Origin: Massilia glaciei
GTDB lineage: Bacteria > Pseudomonadota > Gammaproteobacteria > Burkholderiales > Burkholderiaceae_D
Direction: 5' to 3'
Assembly: GCF_003011895.2 (NCBI RefSeq)
Contig: NZ_PXWF02000245.1
Location: 48,178-112,177 of the forward strand
DNA: 64,000 nt
Shown here: one piece after another, positions 27,475-35,949 of the stretch
Numbering within the stretch: position 1 is the first letter of the stretch
How the letters are laid out: each line of letters starts with the position of its first letter
The notes under the pieces: model-generated
Seen by the model: the letters and a program-made list of their open reading frames with translations, nothing else
Told to the model about the DNA's origin: nothing
Databases searched by the model: none
Translations under genes and position numbers: made by a program

Positions 27475-30207
27475 ATGATCCTCGCGCTCACCCGCTGGCA
27501 ACGGTTTCCATTGCTGAGCGACCCGCGGGTTCCCGTGGCGGGCATCCTGTTCGTCTACCTGGTGTTGGGAATGACGGTGCTCGGCTTCAACCGCAGTCCC
27601 TTGCAGGTTGCCATCACCGTGCTCACGGCGATCGGCCTCGACATGTTGTTCCACCGCTTTTTCGTCGGCGGGCCGCCGTTGTTCCCGTTCAGCGCGCTCA
27701 TCACGGGCATGGGCCTGAGCATCCTGATCAACTACGCCCACGGCTACTGGCTCGCCGCGATCCCGCCCTTGTTCGCGATCGCCTCAAAATACCTGATCAC
27801 CTGGCGCGGACGCCACGTCTACAACCCGGCGCTGTTCGGCGTGGTCAGCTGCATCTTGCTGATGGAGGACGTCATCAGCCCGGCGCCGGCCTACCAGTGG
27901 GGCGGCTCCTACGCGGTGGCCGCGTTTGTCGCGACGCTGGCGATCTTTTTCTTTGCGATGCGGATCCAGCGCATGGCGCTGATCATTTCCTTCCTCGGCT
28001 TTTACACCATCGGCCTGTTGGTGCGCGCCTGGCTCACGCGCTGGCATGTGCCGCCGGAAACCTGGCTCATGGGCGCCTTGACCGCGCCCACGTTCTACCT
28101 GTTCACCTTTTTCATGATCACCGACCCGCAGACCTCGCCGGGGCCGCGGCCCAAGCAGATCCTGGCCGGGTTCGCCATCGCCGCGTTCGACTTCTTGCTG
28201 CACTTGAAGGAGAGCCTGTACACCTTCTTTTTCGCGGCATTCATTTTCGCGACCTTGATGTTCCTGTGGAATCACGCCAACGCCCTGCGCGAAGGCTGGG
28301 CCGGCCTCAAGGGGCGGCTGCGTTTCGGCGCGCGCCGCTGGTCCACCCTGGGCGCCGCCGGGGGCTTGCTGTGGTTCGGCGCGCACAGCATCGCGGCGGT
28401 GGAGCAGGGCGAGCGTGCCAATTTCAAACTGGTCGAGGTCGCGCAGGCACAGTCCAATGTTGCCGCGCGCCAGGGCGACGTGCTCACCCGGGTCGATCCG
28501 CGCATCGCCCATATCGGCAAGTGGTTGTTGTCGGTGGGCGACGCGGCCGTCGTTGCCGACATCGACAACGATGGCTTGCAGGACATGTTCCTGACCCTGC
28601 CGCTCAAGCACGCGGACGACCGCGTGGCCCTCTACCGCAATTTGGGCAACTTCGCCTTCGAGCGGATCGCCGTGCCGGTGCTGGGCGACATCGCCGCCCA
28701 TCCCGAGGCGCATGGCCTGCCTTCGGGCGGCATGTTCCTCGACTATGACAATGACGGCGATCAGGATCTGCTCGTCACCATCGGCTATGGCAAGACGCGC
28801 TTGTTGCAAAACCAGTTGATCGGGACGGGGAAGCTCGATTTTATCGACGTCAGCGAACAGGTGGGCCTGAACGAGTACACGGTCAGCATCGCCGCAAACG
28901 CGGCCGACTACGACCACGACGGCAGGCTCGACATGGTGATCGCCAACGTCACCAGCCCGACCCTGCGCGCCTACGACACGCCGGTGCCATTCAATTTGTT
29001 CAAGTTGCCCGCGCCCGCCTACGCGGGCGATCGGCGCATGTTCGACTTCATGCACCGCACCTGGCACGACGCCAACAATGGCGGTGGCATGGCGCTCTGG
29101 CGCAACACGGGCGGCGGCTTTGCCAAGCTAGCGCCCGAACAGCTCGGGCTGGCCGGCGAACACCGCTGGACCACTTCGATCGGCTTTGGCGACCTCGACG
29201 GCGACGGCTGGCCAGATTTGTACGCGGCCAACGATTTCGGCCCCGACCAGTTGCTGCTGAATCAGCGCAACGGAAAATTCGCGATGGTCAAGGGCAGCAT
29301 CACGGGCCAGATCGGGCGCGACACCTACAAGGGCATGAATGCGACGCTGGCCGACTTCGACAACAATGGATTCGCCGACATTTACATCTCGAACGTGCAC
29401 GAGAAGCTGCAGGCCGAGGGCAGCCTGCTCTGGATGAACAGCGGCAAGCCGGGCACGCCCGCGGGCTGGAGCGACCATGCGGCGGGCCGCAACGCGCTCA
29501 ACGAGAAACGTTTCGGCTGGGGCGCGGCGGCGGGCGACCTCGATCTCGACGGCAAGCTCGACATCGTGCAGGCCAATGGCATGGTCGACAACGCCTACGA
29601 CAAGGTGGCCGAGGGTTGCCCCGATTACTGGTACTGGAACGACAAGATCGCGTTGACCCGCCCCGACGTGCACGGCTTTGCCGACCGTTGGGCCGACTTG
29701 CGCGGACGCTGCATTTTTCCACACGAACGCAACCGGGTCTATCTCAACCGCGGCCAGCATTTTGTCGACGTGGCGGCGCAGGTCGGCCTGACGCAGGAGG
29801 GCAATTCGCGCGGCGTGGCGCTGGCCGATTTTAACAACGACGGCCGGCTCGACATGCTCATCACGCGCCAGTTCGCACCGGTGTCGATCTACCGCAACGA
29901 GGCGCAAACCGCCACCAATGGCTGGGTCGGGCTGGATCTGCGCGGCAACGGCACACGCTGCAACCGCGATGCGGTGGGAACCAGGGTCGTGATTTCTGAC
30001 GAACAAGGCGGCGTGCGAAAAAGCCAGTGGCGCGAAGTGCTTGTGATCAATGGCTTTTCGGCGCAGAACGACCGCCGCCTGTTGTTCGGCCTTGGCGAGA
30101 AAGCACCCGCCAAAGTGGCGGCCAAGATCCATTGGTGCGGCGCCGCCGAGGCGCAGGACGTGGTGATCGACGCCGGCCGCTACCATTCGCTCTCACAGGC
30201 AAACTGA
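27475..30207 (+). CDS. Membrane NqrB/RnfD-like domain fused to VCBS repeats and ASPIC/UnbV (CRTAC1-like)
   Basis: The 910-residue protein has an unusual architecture. Residues 1 to about 310 are membrane segments with NqrB/RnfD-family landmarks: RHVYNPALFGVV and FFMITDPQTSPG. Residues 350-790 carry at least seven FG-GAP/VCBS-type calcium-binding loops (near 360, 422, 477, 573, 626, 688 and 783; DxDNDGxxD-like). Residues about 830-905 are an ASPIC/UnbV domain (GNGTRCNRDAVGTRV). The C-terminal part probably lies outside the membrane. It follows the GNAT-like gene after 25 bases. Redox or binding roles are speculative. Confidence 0.85.
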   Translation: MILALTRWQRFPLLSDPRVPVAGILFVYLVLGMTVLGFNRSPLQVAITVLTAIGLDMLFHRFFVGGPPLFPFSALITGMGLSILINYAHGYWLAAIPPLFAIASKYLITWRGRHVYNPALFGVVSCILLMEDVISPAPAYQWGGSYAVAAFVATLAIFFFAMRIQRMALIISFLGFYTIGLLVRAWLTRWHVPPETWLMGALTAPTFYLFTFFMITDPQTSPGPRPKQILAGFAIAAFDFLLHLKESLYTFFFAAFIFATLMFLWNHANALREGWAGLKGRLRFGARRWSTLGAAGGLLWFGAHSIAAVEQGERANFKLVEVAQAQSNVAARQGDVLTRVDPRIAHIGKWLLSVGDAAVVADIDNDGLQDMFLTLPLKHADDRVALYRNLGNFAFERIAVPVLGDIAAHPEAHGLPSGGMFLDYDNDGDQDLLVTIGYGKTRLLQNQLIGTGKLDFIDVSEQVGLNEYTVSIAANAADYDHDGRLDMVIANVTSPTLRAYDTPVPFNLFKLPAPAYAGDRRMFDFMHRTWHDANNGGGMALWRNTGGGFAKLAPEQLGLAGEHRWTTSIGFGDLDGDGWPDLYAANDFGPDQLLLNQRNGKFAMVKGSITGQIGRDTYKGMNATLADFDNNGFADIYISNVHEKLQAEGSLLWMNSGKPGTPAGWSDHAAGRNALNEKRFGWGAAAGDLDLDGKLDIVQANGMVDNAYDKVAEGCPDYWYWNDKIALTRPDVHGFADRWADLRGRCIFPHERNRVYLNRGQHFVDVAAQVGLTQEGNSRGVALADFNNDGRLDMLITRQFAPVSIYRNEAQTATNGWVGLDLRGNGTRCNRDAVGTRVVISDEQGGVRKSQWREVLVINGFSAQNDRRLLFGLGEKAPAKVAAKIHWCGAAEAQDVVIDAGRYHSLSQAN

Positions 30208-30216
30208 TGTCAGCAA

Positions 30217-30348
30217 ATGGGTAAGTTTTGTATTTCGGCGCCGGTCGACGATGTCATGCTCGGCCAGGCCACCCGCCCGCACGTCGACGCGCTCGGCGGC
30301 AGGCTGCCCTCGGCCGACGCGCTGCGGCGGCTGGCCGCCGACCACTGA
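30217..30348 (+). pseudogene. N-terminal piece of the alpha/beta hydrolase, ended by in-frame TGA
   Basis: From ATG 30217 the frame encodes MGKFCISAPVDDVMLGQATR and onward for 43 codons, then hits TGA at 30346-30348. The same frame continues without a break into the hydrolase body (LDFATLVLFHAVHASPP). One TGG-to-TGA change would join the two, so a nonsense mutation, sequencing error or recoding are the options. Confidence 0.6.
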
Positions 30349-30366
30349 CTCGATTTTGCCACGCTG

Positions 30367-31161
30367 GTGTTGTTCCATGCCGTGCACGCGTCGCCCCCGC
30401 ACGCGGCGTTCATCGCCGCCGTCGAGAGCGAGAAAATATCGACCAGCCACGCCCCGATCGACGCGAAGATACTGATCATTCCAGCCCTGTTCCACGGGCA
30501 CTATCCGGAGACGGGCGCCGACGGCAAGTTTGCCGCCGACATCGCGCGCCAATGCGGCTTTGCGGTTGGCACCATTCCCATCCGCAGCCTTGGCACGAGC
30601 ACCGAGAACGCGCGCATCATCCGCGACGCGCTCGAACACGAGACCGCATCGCAGATCTGGATATTTGGCATCAGCAAGGGCAACGCCGACTTCCGCGCGT
30701 ATCTGCAACTCTACCCGAACGCGGCGGCGATTTCGCGCCTGCGCGGCTGGATCAATGTGTGCGGCGTCGTTGCCGGCTCGCAGGTGGCGGACCACAACAC
30801 CAGGACCCGGTTCGGCGCCTTCAAGTACGGCGCCATCTGCCGCCTGTTCGGCGCCGGCTACGACCTGATACGCGAGATGCGCACCGACCATCCTTACTGG
30901 CGCAAGCCGATCGTGCTGCCGGAGCACATGAAAGTGTTCAGCTTCGTGGCGATTCCGCTGGGCGCGCACATTCAAAAAACGCTGATCAAGCGTTACCGCG
31001 CGATCAGCCCGTTTGGCCCCAACGACGGCATGGTGGTGTGCCGCGACGCCATCCTCGACGGCGGCCCGGCCTACCCGGTGTGGGGCGCGGACCATTTTTT
31101 CCGCAGCCCCGAAGTGATCCCCCTCTTGTACCGCTTCTTCAGCTTTTTACGTGGACAATAA
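30367..31161 (+). CDS. Alpha/beta hydrolase-like protein (body of interrupted gene)
   Basis: The 264-residue open part starts at GTG 30367, in the same frame as the 43-codon piece upstream. The nucleophile elbow is IFGISKGN (GxSxG), after a strand-rich ILIIPALFHGHYPETG that fits the oxyanion region. A distal His occurs in VWGADHFFRSPEV. It is probably a carboxylesterase or acyl hydrolase acting on the cluster metabolite. If the TGA is real, this body may be made only by re-initiation. Its TAA overlaps the ATG of the desaturase gene (TAATG). Confidence 0.72.
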   Translation: MLFHAVHASPPHAAFIAAVESEKISTSHAPIDAKILIIPALFHGHYPETGADGKFAADIARQCGFAVGTIPIRSLGTSTENARIIRDALEHETASQIWIFGISKGNADFRAYLQLYPNAAAISRLRGWINVCGVVAGSQVADHNTRTRFGAFKYGAICRLFGAGYDLIREMRTDHPYWRKPIVLPEHMKVFSFVAIPLGAHIQKTLIKRYRAISPFGPNDGMVVCRDAILDGGPAYPVWGADHFFRSPEVIPLLYRFFSFLRGQ

Positions 31162-32099
31162 TGACGACCAGACAGAGGCCGCTTATCCATACGCGCCTGA
31201 ACGTGCTACTCGTGGCTGCCGTGCAAGCCACCGCGCTCGGGCTGTTGTGGCTCGGCGCGCACCTGCCGTTGATCTGGGCGTTGCCGGTCGGGATAATCTT
31301 CTCGTTCGTACTGCTGAACAATTACGCGCTGATGCACGAGGCCTCGCACGACAATCTGCATCCTGATCCGGCATGGAACCAGCGGCTCGGCGTGCTGGCC
31401 GGGTTTTTGTTCCCGATGCCGTTTTCGATGTTCAAGGTCACGCACACCGTGCACCATTGCTGCAACCGCACCGACCACGAAATGTTCGATCTGTACTATC
31501 CCGGCGACAACATGTTCCTCAAGCTGGGGCAGTGGTACGGGCTCATGTGCGGTTGGTTCTGGCCATGCATTCCGGTCGGCACCGTGCTGCTGGCGACTTT
31601 CCCGGCCTTGCTGCGCACGGCGCCGTTCCGCAAGGCGCGCACCACGGCCGTGTTGTTCGACGATTTTGAAAAGCATGGCATCAACCGGATCCGGGGCGAG
31701 GTGGTGGCCATGCTCGCGTTCTGGACCGCGCTGTTCCATTTGCTCGATCTGCGCTGGAGCGCGCTGTTGATCATGTACGCCTGCTTCGCCTTCCACTGGT
31801 CGACGCGGCAATACGCCACCCACGCGTTCACGCCGCGCGATGTCATCAACGGCGCGCTCAATCTGCGTTCGGGCAAGTTCATGTCGGCGATTCTGCTCTA
31901 CAGCAATTGGGATCTGGTGCACCACCAGAAACCCTGGCTGCCGTGGACCGCGCTCGAGGAGCAGGGCAAGCGCAGCGTGGCGCCGGTCGGTTTCTGGCCG
32001 CAATACTGGCGCATGTGGCGCGGCCCGATTCCGGTGACCGAACCAGCCCCCAACCGTTTGCCCAACACGCCGCCGGTGCCAAGCAAAGGGCTTGACTGA
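31161..32099 (+). CDS. Fatty acid desaturase family membrane protein
   Basis: The product is 312 residues from the ATG at 31161, which shares one base with the hydrolase stop. Three histidine boxes define the diiron site: HEASHDNLH (59-67), HTVHH (95-99) and HHQKPW (254-259). Hydrophobic segments lie between them. The family includes acyl-lipid desaturases, hydroxylases and carotenoid ketolases, so the exact reaction is open. The promoter of the TetR gene begins inside its last codons. Confidence 0.9.
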   Translation: MTTRQRPLIHTRLNVLLVAAVQATALGLLWLGAHLPLIWALPVGIIFSFVLLNNYALMHEASHDNLHPDPAWNQRLGVLAGFLFPMPFSMFKVTHTVHHCCNRTDHEMFDLYYPGDNMFLKLGQWYGLMCGWFWPCIPVGTVLLATFPALLRTAPFRKARTTAVLFDDFEKHGINRIRGEVVAMLAFWTALFHLLDLRWSALLIMYACFAFHWSTRQYATHAFTPRDVINGALNLRSGKFMSAILLYSNWDLVHHQKPWLPWTALEEQGKRSVAPVGFWPQYWRMWRGPIPVTEPAPNRLPNTPPVPSKGLD

Positions 32100-32128
32100 T
32101 TCAAATAGAATCTATATTCTATTTGAAT
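32093..32128 (+). promoter_or_regulatory. Promoter and perfect 13-base palindromic operator over the TetR start
   Basis: ATTCAAATAGAAT (32099-32111), four bases, ATTCTATTTGAAT (32116-32128) is a perfect inverted repeat. A -35 box TTGACT (32093-32098) and a -10 box TATTCT (32115-32120) spaced by 16 bases lie in it. The start ATG at 32127 is inside the right arm. Transcription would begin about at the ATG, so a leaderless, self-repressed gene is likely. Confidence 0.7.
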
Positions 32129-32711
32129 GGTCAGATTAGCTAAATACAACGAAGACGGGTTTATCGAGAGCGCGATCCGGATTGCCGCCCAGTGCGGCAT
32201 TGGCGCGGTGTCGATGGCGTCGATCGCCTCCAATGCGGGGGCGCCCATCGGTTCCCTGTATCACCGCTTCGATTCGCGCAACACGGTGCTGGCGCGCGCC
32301 TGGCTCAAGGTCAGGGCCGATTTTCGGGCCGAGGTCAGTTGCCATTGGGCGCGGGGCGATACCTGGCGCGCCGTCGAGACGCTGGTGCAATGGTGCCGCG
32401 ACAAGCCCGTGTACGCGCGCTTCATGCTGCAATCGGACGAGGCCCCGGACTTTGGCGAGCTGTCGGCGCCGCTGCGCGAGGAGCTCGAGGCCGACCAGGC
32501 CGAACTCGACGCCGCTTTCACGCGCTGCGTGCAAACCTTGCCTCCAGGCGCGGACGATGCCGGCCATGTGCTGCGCTTCGTGTTGATCGGCGCGCCGGTG
32601 GCCATGGTCAAACCTTTCCTGAACCAAGACCTGCCGATTCCAGCATCCATCAATGCCGTGCTGCGCTCGTCGCACGACGCCGTCTGCACCTGGGCGCGCA
32701 AGGCCGCCTAA
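32127..32711 (+). CDS. TetR/AcrR family transcriptional regulator
   Basis: The 194-residue protein has an N-terminal TetR HTH (FIESAIRIAAQCGIGAVSMASIASNAGAPIGSLYHRF, about 11-47). An all-helical ligand domain follows. There is no ribosome site before the ATG; instead the palindrome at 32099-32128 covers the start. It probably represses itself and perhaps genes of the surrounding cluster. The ligand is unknown. Confidence 0.9.
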   Translation: MVRLAKYNEDGFIESAIRIAAQCGIGAVSMASIASNAGAPIGSLYHRFDSRNTVLARAWLKVRADFRAEVSCHWARGDTWRAVETLVQWCRDKPVYARFMLQSDEAPDFGELSAPLREELEADQAELDAAFTRCVQTLPPGADDAGHVLRFVLIGAPVAMVKPFLNQDLPIPASINAVLRSSHDAVCTWARKAA

Positions 32712-32730
32712 TCCACGTCAAAGCGAACCC

Positions 32731-33567
32731 ATGATTTATTCCCTCCAGGCCGACCACGGCAAGCGCATCCCCCTGCACGACGAGGCCGGCTTCGCGGCGA
32801 TGCGCCTTGTTTGCCGCGTCGCCGCCGACACCCTCGACATGATCGCGCCGCATGTCAAACCCGGCGTTTCCACCGCCGAGCTCGACGCGCTGTGCGAGGC
32901 ATGCATGCGCGAGGCCGGCAGCATTCCCGCCACCATCGGCTACCACGGCTACCAGCACGCGAGCTGTATTTCGGTCAACAATGTGGTCACCCATGGCGTG
33001 CCGTCCAAGGTCAAATTCTTGCGCGAGGGGGACATCGTCAACATCGACATTTCGCCCTTGATGGACGGTTGGCATGGCGACACCAGCCGCACCTTCAAGG
33101 TCGGCACTGTTTCGATCCTGGCCGAGCGGCTGGTCAGGATGACTTACGAAGCAATGTTTGCCGGCATTAACACGGTCCGGCCCGGCGCAACCCTTGGCGA
33201 CCTTGGTGCGGCGATCGAGGCGCTCGCGCGGGCGCAGGGTTTTTCGACGGTGCGTGATTTTTGCGGGCACGGCATCGGAAAAATATTCCACGATGCGCCG
33301 CAAGTGCTGCACTACGGCCGCGCCGGTACCGGCATCGTGCTCGAGCCGGGCATGATCTTCACGATCGAACCAATGCTCAACGTAGGCACCCACCATGTCA
33401 AGGTGTTGCCGGACGGTTGGACGACCGTGACCAAAGACCGCAAGCTGTCGGCGCAGTTCGAGCATACGGTCGCGGTCACCGATAGCGGTGTCGAAATTTT
33501 CACGCTGTCGGCCGCCGAGCGGGCCGGGCTGGCAGCTGGCGAAGACGCCCAAGTGCGTGCCGCTTGA
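32731..33567 (+). CDS. map: Type I methionine aminopeptidase, stand-alone
   Basis: The product is 278 residues from the ATG at 32731. All five metal ligands of the family are seen: Asp106, Asp117, His180 (CGHGIGK), Glu213 (FTIEPM) and Glu244 (QFEHT). It removes N-terminal Met from nascent proteins. The gene is not next to rpsB or tsf, the usual location of the main copy, so it may be a second copy. It sits inside a metabolic cluster, between the TetR gene and convergent PAP2 gene, which raises the possibility of a resistance role. Confidence 0.92.
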   Translation: MIYSLQADHGKRIPLHDEAGFAAMRLVCRVAADTLDMIAPHVKPGVSTAELDALCEACMREAGSIPATIGYHGYQHASCISVNNVVTHGVPSKVKFLREGDIVNIDISPLMDGWHGDTSRTFKVGTVSILAERLVRMTYEAMFAGINTVRPGATLGDLGAAIEALARAQGFSTVRDFCGHGIGKIFHDAPQVLHYGRAGTGIVLEPGMIFTIEPMLNVGTHHVKVLPDGWTTVTKDRKLSAQFEHTVAVTDSGVEIFTLSAAERAGLAAGEDAQVRAA

Positions 33568-33571
33568 ACTT

Positions 33572-34186
33572 TTATTCCGTGCGGCAAAACGCAACGTAAC
33601 AGACCGCGCCAAGCAGGGCGCCGCTGAACACATCGGCAAGATGGTGCTGGTGCACGAGCAGCACCGAGGCCATGATCGCCCCGAGCCATGCCAGCAACAG
33701 CGCGGACAGCTTGCCGCCGCGCATGGCCAGCACGAACAGGGTGCTTAGCGCCACGTGCAGCGACGGCGCCGTGTTGTAGGGTTGGTCGAGCGCGCGCAGG
33801 CCGGCGAACAGGCTCGCCTCGAGCGTGCCGGCGGCCGGCATCGCGGGCGCTAGCGCGAATGCGGATATGCCCGGCGCCAACACAAAGCACACGCCCGCGA
33901 TCAGCATGCAGACGGCCGCGGCAAGCCCGAGGCGCCGCATGCGCGCCTGGTCGAGCAAAAACAGTGGCGCCCAGAACAGCAGCGCTATCGATAGATACGG
34001 GTAAATCATCACGGGGACGAAGGGCATGTCTTGCTCCCAAGACGCGTAATAACGCATCGGATCGGCATGCCGTGCGGCCAGCCAGTTGGCGCAGCCGTAG
34101 ACCACGGCGAACAGCGCGTGCAGCCCGAGATACATCTTCACGTACAGCCGCAACGCCTGGCGCGTGGGCAGCGAAGGCGTGCTCAT
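33572..34186 (-). CDS. PAP2 family phosphatase-like membrane protein
   Basis: The product is 204 residues from the ATG at 34186, which overlaps the stop of the upstream radical SAM gene (ATGA). About six hydrophobic segments are seen. The PAP2-type active-site boxes are NTAPSLHVALST and HQHHLADVFSG, matching the AUR1/inositolphosphotransferase-like branch more than classic PSGH phosphatases. It could act on a lipid-linked phosphate. It is the last gene of the P450-radical SAM-PAP2 operon. Confidence 0.85.
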   Translation of the reverse strand: MSTPSLPTRQALRLYVKMYLGLHALFAVVYGCANWLAARHADPMRYYASWEQDMPFVPVMIYPYLSIALLFWAPLFLLDQARMRRLGLAAAVCMLIAGVCFVLAPGISAFALAPAMPAAGTLEASLFAGLRALDQPYNTAPSLHVALSTLFVLAMRGGKLSALLLAWLGAIMASVLLVHQHHLADVFSGALLGAVCYVAFCRTE

Positions 34187-35949
34187 GGTTTCTCGGGCGC
34201 GATGCGGTGCAAGGCGATCGGATTGCGCAGCTTGGTCGAATCGGGGCCGGAGAATTCGGTCAGCACGCTGGTGTGGGCCGAGGCGTTTTCCGGCCAGGCC
34301 AGCCGGTTCTTTTCGATGCTGCGCGCCAGCTTGCGGTCGAGCCAGCGGTTGGCCAGGTCGAAGCCGCCCTTGAGCACCCCATGGCCGGTGGCGGCCCCGT
34401 GCTGGAATGCGAGCAAGGCCTCGCGCTGTGCGATGTCGTAGCCGAGCATGCCCGAGTAAAACATCGGCGCGTTCAGGGCGATGCGGTTTTGCATGAGGCG
34501 CTCGTTGAGGGCGCGCACATGGTTGCCGACGGTGGCCGACGACATCGTGTCGTGTTCCCAATACGGCGCCACTGTGTTCGGATTGTTGTCGGTGCGCAGG
34601 CCGAAGCGGCGGCGGTTCTTCTCGCTCAGGATGGGCACGTTCGCCACGCGGGTGCTGAAGGTGGCCAAAAAGTAGAAGTCGGGCGGGGTCGCCTCGAGGA
34701 AGCGGTAGGTGTGCTCCAGCGTTTGCGCGGTTTCTCCTGGAAAGCCGACGATCAGGGAGATGATCGAGGTCAGGCCCAGCTTGCGGCAATTTTCGAGCGC
34801 GCGGTGGTTGGCCTCGACCGTGCAGCGCTTGTCCATATTGTCGAGCTGTTGCTGGTCGCCCGACTCGATGCCTATTTGAACCTGATGGGCGCCGGCCTCG
34901 CGCATCATGCGCACGATGTCCTCGTGCGCGATGTCGTCGGCGCGCGCGTAGCAGATCCACTTGACGTCGATGCGCCGCCTGACCAGTTCGTTGCACAGCG
35001 CGCTCAGGCGCGCGCGCGGCATGGTGAACAGCGAGTCGAGGCAGGTGATGTATTTGGCGCCGGTATCTTCGGTGTAGCGCTGCCAGTCGTCGGCGATTTT
35101 TTGCGCGCTCTTGTAGCGGAAGCGCGTGTCGTCGAACAAGTAAGGGTAGTTGCAGAAGTTGCAGCGGTAGGGGCAGCCGCGCACGCTCTCGTAATACAGC
35201 ATGTCGAAGCGGCGGCCGTAGTCGCGCTCGGCCTGGGCCCAGTCGGGCGTGGGTAAAAAGTCGAGGTCGCGGCTGTCGGGCACGCCGCTGCGCACCACGC
35301 GCGTGTGCGCGCGCCGCTCGATGCGGCCCGTCGGCGGCGCCACCAAGTCGGTGAAGCCGCTGCGGATGTAGCGCACCAGCGCCGGAACGAGCAACTCGCC
35401 GTAGCCGGCCGCGAGCAAGTCCACTTCGGGCACGCCGGGCCACTCGTCGGCCAGCAGGTTCGCCAGCGCGCCGCCGAGCACGATGCGGTTGTGCGGGGTT
35501 TTCAGCAGTTTGAGCAGGGGAACGACTTCGCTGAGGTCGCGCAGCAGGGTGGCCGACAGGAACACGGTGTTGCATTCGGCAAGTTGTTGCCTGAAGCTTG
35601 GGCTTTGGCCAAAGACTTCATCGACGGTCGCCGTGGCGTACGGCATTTGCTCCTGGCGCAGCAAGGTGGTGAGCACGACCTCGGTCAGTTCGGGCGTGCC
35701 CGTTTGCGACGCCGCCCGGTTGAAGTAGGCGCTCACTTTCTCCGGGAGGTTCCGCCCGGCCATGCGGCGCGCGACTTCGGCACAGACGAGCGACTCGGCC
35801 ATGACGAGTTTGATCTTGAGGTCGAGCCAGGCCGATTCGGCGGCGCGCCATTGCAGCAACTGCTTGCGGGCCGCGCGGATGACCGAGGTTTCTTTCTCGT
35901 TCAATAGGCCGCCAGTGACCACGAGCACTTTGTCGGCCCCGGGTATCAT
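34183..35949 (-). CDS. Radical SAM protein, B12-binding type
   Basis: The product is 588 residues from the ATG at 35949, which overlaps the P450 stop (ATGA). The radical SAM cluster motif is CPYRCNFC (CxxxCxxC). The preceding about 200 residues (including HNRIVLGGALANLLADEW and VDLLAAGYGE) fit a cobalamin-binding-like domain in arrangement. Following segments include QVQIGIESGDQQQLDNMDKR, typical of the SAM barrel. Such enzymes often methylate or rearrange unactivated carbons. The long extension upstream of the ATG lies in the P450 gene and is a shadow. Confidence 0.88.
   Translation of the reverse strand: MIPGADKVLVVTGGLLNEKETSVIRAARKQLLQWRAAESAWLDLKIKLVMAESLVCAEVARRMAGRNLPEKVSAYFNRAASQTGTPELTEVVLTTLLRQEQMPYATATVDEVFGQSPSFRQQLAECNTVFLSATLLRDLSEVVPLLKLLKTPHNRIVLGGALANLLADEWPGVPEVDLLAAGYGELLVPALVRYIRSGFTDLVAPPTGRIERRAHTRVVRSGVPDSRDLDFLPTPDWAQAERDYGRRFDMLYYESVRGCPYRCNFCNYPYLFDDTRFRYKSAQKIADDWQRYTEDTGAKYITCLDSLFTMPRARLSALCNELVRRRIDVKWICYARADDIAHEDIVRMMREAGAHQVQIGIESGDQQQLDNMDKRCTVEANHRALENCRKLGLTSIISLIVGFPGETAQTLEHTYRFLEATPPDFYFLATFSTRVANVPILSEKNRRRFGLRTDNNPNTVAPYWEHDTMSSATVGNHVRALNERLMQNRIALNAPMFYSGMLGYDIAQREALLAFQHGAATGHGVLKGGFDLANRWLDRKLARSIEKNRLAWPENASAHTSVLTEFSGPDSTKLRNPIALHRIAPEKP

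Noticed and set aside
30346..30348. TGA as selenocysteine codon in the hydrolase
   Set aside because: No selenoprotein family fits and no clear SECIS-like hairpin was seen just downstream. A Trp codon mutated to TGA is simpler.
34186..35575. Longer PAP2 protein reading back to 35575
   Set aside because: The added part is a shadow of the radical SAM gene; the ATG at 34186 overlaps its stop as expected for coupled genes.
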